Assembly: GCF_000814475.1 (NCBI RefSeq)
Contig: NZ_JSVC01000010.1
Location: forward strand, 1-64,000
Source: Flavihumibacter solisilvae
GTDB taxonomy: Bacteria > Bacteroidota > Bacteroidia > Chitinophagales > Chitinophagaceae
Direction of reading: 5' to 3'
Length of the DNA stretch: 64,000 bases
Made by a program: the position numbers and the translations under genes. This document shows, one piece after another, positions 57,910 to 64,000 of the stretch. The first letter of the stretch is position 1; each line of letters opens with the position of its first letter. The notes under the pieces were generated by a model that saw only the letters and a list, made by a program, of their open reading frames with translations, did no database searches and was not told the DNA's origin.

Positions 57910-60639
57910 ATGAGAAGACTTTTACACTTAACCATCCTATGTTTGTTCATTTCCGGCGGGCTTTTTGCCCAGAACCGGTTTTGGGTCGGAACAGCTGCCA
58001 ATGGCGACTGGCACGATCCCGCAAACTGGTCGCTTACATCCGGAGGTCCGGGTGGCGCATCGGTACCAGGAGAACTTCCTGCCGGAGCAGCACTAACGGC
58101 TGTATTTGATGGAGGTAGCACCGCCAATGCTGATGTAAACTCTATTGCCAACTTAGCCTCGCTACAGATCCGCAACACCTATACCGGAACCATAACACAA
58201 TCCGATATCTTACTAGTATCGGGAAACATGGTTGTAAACGGAGGTACATTTATCGGAGGCTCAACTCTTGTAGTATCTGGAACTTACTATCAAAACGGAG
58301 GGTCAGTTACTTTAGGCAATGTAGCAAATACTATAGTAGGATCTTTTTCCGTAATAAGTACCGGCACTTTTACAACTGGCGGTGGCAACCTTACGTTGAA
58401 TGGAAATGTTGTCGTGACAACTCCATCGAATTTTACTGCTACAACAGGAACAGTGATATTTGATGGAAATGCAAGTGCATCCATAACAGTAGCCGGGTCA
58501 ACACGGGCGGGATTAACTTTCAACAACGTCACTCTCAATAAGGTCAATAACGTAGATGATGCGTTGAATAACCTGTCTTTGTCAGGAGGTGATACATTGA
58601 TTGCTGCGGGCACACTTATTCTTCAAAACGGAAATCTCGAAGGAGGTGGTAGTGTAATAAGGGCCGATGGTAACGTTACAATTGGGGCAAATTTTGATGG
58701 CGCCACAGGTGGCGACCTAGTTTTCGGCGGTGCTGCAAATCAGACTGTAGTACTTAACAAACCTTTCGGCCTTACGTCTAATTCGGGTATAGTGGTAAAT
58801 AAAACTAATCCTGCTGGAACGGTTTCCTTTACAACTACACTTCCTTCAAATACAATTGCGCCGTTTGTCAATCCTTCAGCATTTTTTAATGTTGCATCCG
58901 GCACGGTCAATTTCCCTGACAACGACCAGGTTGAAATGAATGTTGTCAATTTTACAATTGGAGCAAATGGAACATTTACCTCGACAACGGGTACTATGAA
59001 CCTTACAGGAAACTTTTTAAACAATTCCACATCAGCAACTGCATTCCAGCACAACAATGGTACTGTAGCATTCATAGGAACGTTTAACCGCACTTATAAT
59101 GTAAGGGGAGCCGGAACTAATGGCAGCACAATCTTTTACAATGTTACTATTGAGAAGACTAACACGCCAGGAAACCTTGCTGTAAACAATGGAGATACTC
59201 TAATTGCAGAAAACTCCCTACAGTTGATTGATGGCGGTTTGACTGTTGCATCCGGTTCAACTTTAGGCCAGGGTTTTGTGCAGGTTAATGGTAACCTGTC
59301 AACAACAGCAAACTTTGCCCCTCTCGGTAGTTATCTTCACCTAGTTCTCGGCGGAGCGACTCCTTCTAACATCTCACTGGCAGCAGGTACCGAAGGACAT
59401 ATAAACGGGCCTGTAACCCTAAATAAATCCGGTGGTGGAATTACGCTGGCAAGTCCAGTTAACTTTGACTACCCCGCACAGCAGATTAATTTCAATGGTG
59501 GTATAGTAACCAGCACCGCAACGAATTTTATAACATTTGGCGCAACAGCTGTTGCCAATGGTGGTAACAGTGGAAGTTATATTGATGGCCCGGTACGCAA
59601 GTTAGGCGTGACAGCTTTCACGTTCCCAACGGGAGACGGTGGATTCTTTGCACCGGTTCGCATAAGTGGAAACACTGGCTTCAGCGATCCATTTGTAGGT
59701 GGTTCAAAAACCTTCCAGGCAGAATACTTTCATACAGACCCGGATCCGCTTTACGATACTGAATCTATCCAAGACCCGAATCCCCTGCTGAAAGTAAGTA
59801 ATGCTGAATACTGGAGAGTGGCTGACGTAGGAACTATATCTGCGACTCAACGTCCATATTTGTGGCTTTCTTATGAAGACGTCAGAAGTGGCGGACTTAC
59901 GGTACCGGCTACTGTTTATGTTGCCGCATGGCTCGCAGCTGATCAGTGGGCTAATTTGGGTAACGGTGGTTTGAACTCAGCTGGCGGTGTAAATTTTATC
60001 CGCTCCGGAGCTCGTAACACAACAACAAATGAAGCTGACCCGGTATTCACTTTCATAACTGACGAACCTGAAAACAACCCGCTGCCGGTAACCTGGCTCG
60101 GCTTTACCGGCCGTTACTACAATGGCGTGGTTGAACTGAACTGGAGCACATCGCTTGAACTGAACAACGCTTCATTCACTGTAGAGCGTTCAGGTGACGG
60201 TGACAAATACCAGGCGATCGGAACAGTTCCGGGCAAAGGCACAACCAACTATGTTTCTTATTACAACTTCATTGATAAAGAACCTGTACCTGGTGTGAAC
60301 CATTACCGGATCAAGCAAACCGATATCGACGGCAAGTTCAGCTACAGCAAGGAAATCAGGGTAACAACAGCAGCGCTCAGCCAGAATGGCCTGCGCCTGT
60401 TCCCGAACCCGATGACTGCCAGCCAGCCGCTGATTCTTGAAAATGCAGAATGGAAGAACCAGAAAGCTACGATCTCCATATTCAGTTCAACCGGTGGTCT
60501 CGTACAACAGGAACAAATTACATTCGGAGCAGACAGCCGCAGCAGGCTGAATCTTTCAAGACTGAAGAAAGGCAGCTACTTCATCACTACCACACTTCCT
60601 GATGGTAAGAAACAGACACTTACATTCATCGTACAATAA
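57910..60639 (+). CDS. Large T9SS-secreted surface protein with beta-repeat passenger
   Basis: About 909 aa from the ATG at 57910; an ATG 30 bp upstream would extend the N-terminus by ten residues ahead of the signal peptide (LHLTILCLFISGGLFAQ). The long passenger (about 25-700) is built of irregular beta-repeats rich in Gly, Asn, Thr and Val (NGTVAFIGTFNRT, TGTMNLTGNFLNNS), likely a beta-helix. After it comes a FN3-like region and a C-terminal T9SS type A sorting domain (about 825-909; RLFPNPMTASQPL, GSYFITTTLPDGKKQTLTF). The passenger DNA is noticeably more AT-rich than the C-terminal part. Exported through type IX secretion; ligand unknown. Confidence 0.88.
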   Translation: MRRLLHLTILCLFISGGLFAQNRFWVGTAANGDWHDPANWSLTSGGPGGASVPGELPAGAALTAVFDGGSTANADVNSIANLASLQIRNTYTGTITQSDILLVSGNMVVNGGTFIGGSTLVVSGTYYQNGGSVTLGNVANTIVGSFSVISTGTFTTGGGNLTLNGNVVVTTPSNFTATTGTVIFDGNASASITVAGSTRAGLTFNNVTLNKVNNVDDALNNLSLSGGDTLIAAGTLILQNGNLEGGGSVIRADGNVTIGANFDGATGGDLVFGGAANQTVVLNKPFGLTSNSGIVVNKTNPAGTVSFTTTLPSNTIAPFVNPSAFFNVASGTVNFPDNDQVEMNVVNFTIGANGTFTSTTGTMNLTGNFLNNSTSATAFQHNNGTVAFIGTFNRTYNVRGAGTNGSTIFYNVTIEKTNTPGNLAVNNGDTLIAENSLQLIDGGLTVASGSTLGQGFVQVNGNLSTTANFAPLGSYLHLVLGGATPSNISLAAGTEGHINGPVTLNKSGGGITLASPVNFDYPAQQINFNGGIVTSTATNFITFGATAVANGGNSGSYIDGPVRKLGVTAFTFPTGDGGFFAPVRISGNTGFSDPFVGGSKTFQAEYFHTDPDPLYDTESIQDPNPLLKVSNAEYWRVADVGTISATQRPYLWLSYEDVRSGGLTVPATVYVAAWLAADQWANLGNGGLNSAGGVNFIRSGARNTTTNEADPVFTFITDEPENNPLPVTWLGFTGRYYNGVVELNWSTSLELNNASFTVERSGDGDKYQAIGTVPGKGTTNYVSYYNFIDKEPVPGVNHYRIKQTDIDGKFSYSKEIRVTTAALSQNGLRLFPNPMTASQPLILENAEWKNQKATISIFSSTGGLVQQEQITFGADSRSRLNLSRLKKGSYFITTTLPDGKKQTLTFIVQ

Positions 60640-60660
60640 CCGATAATCAACAGGTTACGA

Positions 60661-60686
60661 AGAGGGCGCCATAACAGGCGCCCTCT
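60661..60686 (+). terminator. Terminator of the T9SS protein gene, overlapping the next promoter
   Basis: AGAGGGCGCC (60661-60670), 6-nt loop, GGCGCCCTCT (60677-60686): perfect 10-bp stem. Its T-rich tail TTTACTTTTG contains the -7 box of the downstream gene. Confidence 0.88.
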
Positions 60687-60687
60687 T

Positions 60688-60695
60688 TACTTTTG
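60688..60695 (+). promoter_or_regulatory. TAnnTTTG -7 box for the PlsC-type gene
   Basis: TACTTTTG, exact consensus, 5 nt before the ATG at 60701, formed within the terminator tail. Confidence 0.6.
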
Positions 60696-60700
60696 CACCT

Positions 60701-61960
60701 ATGTTATACAGGCTGATCAAAATCATGATGCGTACCGCCCTGCGATTATTTTACCGCCAGGTAATTGGCAGGAATCTTTCGCAGATCCCTGCTGATGGTC
60801 CTGCCCTGCTGGTGGCGAATCATCCTTCTTCATTAATGGATGCCGCGCTTATCGGGATCATGTTGCGGCGGCCTGTTCACTTTTTTGCCCGTGGTGATCT
60901 TTTCGCCAACCGTTTCGTAAGCCGCATCCTTAATGCATTGCATATGCACCCGGTACACCACCATGAAGCCGGACGGCAAACGCTTGGCGCCAATGACGAC
61001 GCGTTTGAAAAAGCATCTTCGCTTCTTGCTTCAGGTGAGCTGGTCCTGTTTTTCCCTGAAGGTTTGAGCCATACCGATTACCACCTTATGGCATTCAGGA
61101 AAGGCGCTTTCAGGATCGCGCTAAAAACGGCAGAGGACCATCCTGGCATTCAGCTTCCGATAGTGCCGATCGGGATTAATTACAGTCACCCGACGCGCCT
61201 GTTCAGCAGGGCATGGTTGAATGCAGGACCACCTATTCCAACAGAACAATTTCTATCACTATACCGGATCAACCCTGCACAGGCAATCCGCCTTCTTGCC
61301 AACACGGCATGGCTTGGCGTTAAGGCACTCGTGGTAGAGAGCCCAAAACACTACTCCGCACATCTTTCTATGGCTTGTGAAATGATCCGCAGTGATTATC
61401 CCTGGAACCAATATGTACCGGAAGGGATCATCGATAAAGAAATTGAACTGGGAAAAAACTGTGCTGAATGGAAACCTGAATTGCAGTCTGAGATCAATGA
61501 GTATGCAGGCAGGCTGCAGCACATTGGCTTGCGCGATGAACATGTTGTTGCCGCACAGGCTGGGAAACTGTCGGGCCTGCCGGTTATCCTGGGGTTCCCG
61601 GCTGCTTTTATCGGCTGGGTCCTGAATGCACTTCCCCTCTTACTTGGAAAAGTAATAGCAGATAAAAAAGTAAGCAGGACTGACTTCTACAGCTGGGTGC
61701 TGGTATCCGTTTCCGCTATCCTCTATATAATATGGATGATTATATTATTTGCCATGGCTGTAGTGTTCCTGCCAGCCTGGAAAACGATTGCCTTTATATT
61801 TATCACAATTGCAACGGGCCAATATTCCTGGAATTACCTTGCCTATTTCAGTCAATGGCAAATACAAAAACAGGGCTTGAGTATCGATACCCAAACCCTG
61901 TCTTCTTTATCCGATGACCGGGAAAATATTCTCCGGGAGATTACAATTTCCCGTTCCTGA
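60701..61960 (+). CDS. 1-acyl-sn-glycerol-3-phosphate acyltransferase-like (PlsC/LPLAT)
   Basis: 419 aa. LPLAT motifs: ANHPSSLMDAALIG (NHxxxxD, about residues 34-47), LFFPEGLSH and VPIGINYSHP. A C-terminal extension (about 290-380) with two hydrophobic helices (LPVILGFPAAFIGWVLNAL, YSWVLVSVSAILYIIW) is longer than E. coli PlsC (245 aa). An inner-membrane enzyme of phospholipid synthesis; related acyltransferases act on other lipids. It overlaps the convergent acs gene by 20 bp. Confidence 0.85.
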   Translation: MLYRLIKIMMRTALRLFYRQVIGRNLSQIPADGPALLVANHPSSLMDAALIGIMLRRPVHFFARGDLFANRFVSRILNALHMHPVHHHEAGRQTLGANDDAFEKASSLLASGELVLFFPEGLSHTDYHLMAFRKGAFRIALKTAEDHPGIQLPIVPIGINYSHPTRLFSRAWLNAGPPIPTEQFLSLYRINPAQAIRLLANTAWLGVKALVVESPKHYSAHLSMACEMIRSDYPWNQYVPEGIIDKEIELGKNCAEWKPELQSEINEYAGRLQHIGLRDEHVVAAQAGKLSGLPVILGFPAAFIGWVLNALPLLLGKVIADKKVSRTDFYSWVLVSVSAILYIIWMIILFAMAVVFLPAWKTIAFIFITIATGQYSWNYLAYFSQWQIQKQGLSIDTQTLSSLSDDRENILREITISRS

Positions 61961-63854
61961 TTTCATCAACCACGCCCGGGTCAAGAAGTGCAGAGGTATC
62001 ACCCAGCTGCTCTGTCTCACCTTCTGCAATCTTTCTCAGGATCCTTCTCATGATCTTGCCACTACGGGTCTTTGGCAACCCGGTAACGAACTGGATCTTA
62101 TCCGGTTTTGCAATGGGACCAATAATGCGGCTAACGGTCTGCGTTATATCCTGCCTGCTCAGATTATCATCGCCATGTGATCCCTGGTAGATCACGTAAG
62201 CATAGATGCCCTGGCCTTTAATATCGTGAGGGTATCCCACCACAGCGCTTTCCACCACACCGGCATGCATGTTGATCGCATTTTCAACTTCCGCGGTACC
62301 AATCCGGTGACCGCTGACATTGAGTACATCATCCACGCGCCCGGTTATGCGATACATACCCTGTTCGTCGCGGTGACAACCATCGCCGGTGAAATACATA
62401 TTCTCGTAGGTAGCGAAGTAATTCGTCCGGCACCTCTCGTGATCACCATAGGTGGTGCGGATGATAGATGGCCACGGGAAGCGGATGCAGAGGTTTCCGC
62501 TCACGTCATTCCCTTCAATCTCCTCTCCTTTTTCATCTACCAGCACCGGTTGAACGCCGGGCATCGGAAGCGTGGCATAAGTAGGTTTCGCTGGCGTTAT
62601 TCCGGCGAGGTTGCTGATCATGACACCACCGGTTTCCGTCTGCCACCAGGTATCCACTATCGGGCATTTTTTCTTACCGACATGTTCATCGTACCAATGC
62701 CAGGCTTCTTCATTGATGGGTTCGCCAACCGTTCCCAGTACTTTCAGCGAGGACAGGTCCTTGCCTTTCAGTGGTTCCAGTCCGAAGCCCATCAGCGAAC
62801 GGATCGCGGTTGGTGCTGTATATATTACGTTCACTTTATGCTTCTCCACAATATCCCAGAACCTTCCCGCATCCGGCCAGGTGGGGATGCCTTCGAACAT
62901 GAGCGAGGTTGCGCCGGCGCTAAGCGGTCCATATACAATATAGCTGTGTCCGGTGATCCAGCCGATATCTGCCGTACAGAAATGAATGTCGCCCGGTTGA
63001 TACTGGAACACATTTACGAATGTGTAATTGGTGTACACCATGTAGCCTGCACTGGTATGCACCACACCTTTCGGTTTGCCGGTGGATCCGGAAGTATATA
63101 AGATGAACAATGGATCTTCTGCATCCATTTCCTCTGCCGGGTAATCAGGATGACCCATGGTCTCCACTTTCTTGATCTCATCTTCCCACCACACATCACG
63201 GCCTTTGATCATGGAAACCGGCGTGCGCGTACGGGTCAATACAATCACCCTTTTTACAAACTTGCATTGAACGAGCGCATCGTCGATCACATTTTTAAGC
63301 GGGATCTCCTTGTTGCCGCGAAAAGCACCGTCGCAGGTAATGACAAATTCTGCGTTGGCATCAATGATCCTGTCAGCAATGCTTTGTGCACTGAAGCCAC
63401 CAAAGATCACGCTGTGGATGGCACCAACCCTTGCACAAGCAAGCACTGCGATAGCGAGTTCAGGCACCATGCCCATATAGATACAAACCCTGTCACCTTT
63501 CCGGATGCCATTGTTTTTAAGCACGTTGGCAAACTGGATCACTTTATTATGCAGTTCGCGGTAAGTGAGCACGCGATGATGCTCTTCAGGATCATTGGGC
63601 TCCCAGATAATTGCAGGGCGATTGCCGAATGAACCGAGGTGTCGGTCAAGGCAGTTCTCGGTGATGTTGAGTTTGCCGCCCTTGAACCATTCAATTTTCG
63701 GTTCACGGAAATTCCAATCCAACACTTTATCCCACCGTTTACGCCAGTAAAAATGTCCGGCAATACCTGCCCAGAAACCTTCGGGATCGTCAACACTTTT
63801 TTTATACGCTGCTTTGTACTCGTCAAATGACCTGATCTGATACGGGAATGACAT
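61941..63854 (-). CDS. acs: Acetyl-CoA synthetase
   Basis: 637 aa, AMP-forming ligase. Blocks: LYTSGSTGKPKGVVHT (P-loop, about 256-271), DIGWITGHSYIVYGPL, VDTWWQTETGG and, near the C-terminus, KTRSGKIMRRILRK with the conserved Lys that is acetylated in regulated Acs. The N-terminal FYWRKRWDKVL and IWEPNDP match Acs rather than other acyl-CoA synthetases. Makes acetyl-CoA from acetate. Divergent from an MFS transporter start at 63898, possibly an acid transporter. Confidence 0.94.
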   Translation of the reverse strand: MSFPYQIRSFDEYKAAYKKSVDDPEGFWAGIAGHFYWRKRWDKVLDWNFREPKIEWFKGGKLNITENCLDRHLGSFGNRPAIIWEPNDPEEHHRVLTYRELHNKVIQFANVLKNNGIRKGDRVCIYMGMVPELAIAVLACARVGAIHSVIFGGFSAQSIADRIIDANAEFVITCDGAFRGNKEIPLKNVIDDALVQCKFVKRVIVLTRTRTPVSMIKGRDVWWEDEIKKVETMGHPDYPAEEMDAEDPLFILYTSGSTGKPKGVVHTSAGYMVYTNYTFVNVFQYQPGDIHFCTADIGWITGHSYIVYGPLSAGATSLMFEGIPTWPDAGRFWDIVEKHKVNVIYTAPTAIRSLMGFGLEPLKGKDLSSLKVLGTVGEPINEEAWHWYDEHVGKKKCPIVDTWWQTETGGVMISNLAGITPAKPTYATLPMPGVQPVLVDEKGEEIEGNDVSGNLCIRFPWPSIIRTTYGDHERCRTNYFATYENMYFTGDGCHRDEQGMYRITGRVDDVLNVSGHRIGTAEVENAINMHAGVVESAVVGYPHDIKGQGIYAYVIYQGSHGDDNLSRQDITQTVSRIIGPIAKPDKIQFVTGLPKTRSGKIMRRILRKIAEGETEQLGDTSALLDPGVVDEIRNGKL

Positions 63855-63897
63855 ATGGCATTTTTAGGAGTTGCTAATTTAGTATGTTTATGTAAAT

Positions 63898-64000
63898 ATG
63901 AACAACTCTACTGCTAAAACAGGAATATGGCGCGTGATCGGCGCCTCTTCCGCCGGCACCCTGATTGAATGGTATGACTTCTACATCTTCGGCAGCCTGG
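63898..64000 (+). CDS. MFS transporter, metabolite:H+ symporter-type, N-terminal fragment (cut by window edge)
   Basis: 34 complete codons from the ATG at 63898 (MNNSTAKTGIWRVIGASSAG) running off the right end. The RVIGASSAGTLIEWYDFYIF start is typical of the MHS family (ShiA/ProP/KgtP type), where the EWYDF motif marks the first helix. It shares the 43-bp divergent promoter region with acs, which hints at an organic acid substrate. Only the first helix is visible, so the family call is tentative. Confidence 0.7.
   Translation, partial: MNNSTAKTGIWRVIGASSAGTLIEWYDFYIFGSL

Noticed and set aside
1-64000. tRNA, rRNA, insertion sequences or prophage
   Set aside because: No tRNA-like cloverleaf, ribosomal sequence, transposase or integrase was seen.

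Overview
The window looks like a chromosomal segment of a Bacteroidota bacterium, most likely family Chitinophagaceae; this is inferred from gene content, not from a marker gene. Supporting signs are a T9SS-type C-terminal sorting domain, CarboxypepD_reg-containing and FecA-like TonB receptors, a UpxY/NusG-like regulator next to wza/wzc, the long form of IspG, a stand-alone glycine C-acetyltransferase, and promoters of the TAnnTTTG type. I see no rRNA, tRNA, CRISPR array, insertion sequence or prophage. Coding density is high; the only gene-free stretch above 300 bp is 2019-2448.

Layout. 0-3 kb, minus strand: the start of a capsule/exopolysaccharide operon (upxY-like, wza-like, wzc cut by the window edge) behind a good sigma-54-like promoter, with a left-handed beta-helix acetyltransferase upstream. 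3-7 kb: a membrane acyltransferase, a hypothetical protein, and a probable sugar-salvage pair made of a MurU-like nucleotidyltransferase and an AmgK-like kinase fused to a RapZ C-terminal domain. 7-12.5 kb: a TonB receptor and a Rieske oxygenase/APC permease pair. 12.5-16.8 kb: a divergent island. One arm holds two degenerate 2H-phosphoesterase-like proteins and a COG1533-type radical SAM protein; the other holds UmuD-like and UmuC proteins. A TTAGTAT palindrome lies between the arms. The UmuD-like protein lacks both residues of its self-cleavage dyad. 16.8-22 kb: NamZ-like muramidase, metallophosphoesterase, AmiD-like amidase, DEAD-box helicase and a secreted DUF62 SAM hydrolase. 22-29 kb: an aldose epimerase and fused isobutyryl-CoA mutase IcmF, then two DUF2157-type membrane proteins.

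29.3-37.1 kb: a tight six-gene envelope operon with two vanadium-haloperoxidase/PAP2-type lipoproteins, two outer-membrane barrels, a FecA-like TonB receptor and a small secreted protein. 37-47.8 kb: ispG, a duplicated palindromic intergenic repeat, an isolated BatB/BatC pair, a class D beta-lactamase, a mutarotase, a lipoprotein, a lysoplasmalogenase, nadB, an LpxL-like acyltransferase and an orphan NarL-type regulator. 47.8-52.7 kb: a persulfide-dioxygenase-like/rhodanese protein with an ArsR regulator, tsaB, a 3-hydroxyacyl-CoA dehydrogenase-like protein, ridA and kbl. 53-57.7 kb: an ECF sigma factor, a membrane protein with a duplicated N-terminal module and an outer-membrane barrel, then a DUF4332-BON-LysM-L,D-transpeptidase group. 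57.9-64 kb: a large T9SS surface protein, a PlsC-type acyltransferase, acs and the start of an MFS transporter.

Several genes fit cell-wall turnover and salvage (AmgK-RapZ, MurU, NamZ, amidase, L,D-transpeptidase), although they do not form one operon. Transcription signals are unusually readable: many TAnnTTTG boxes lie 3-5 nt before the ATG, suggesting leaderless or nearly leaderless mRNAs, and three terminators have U-tracts that overlap such a box.
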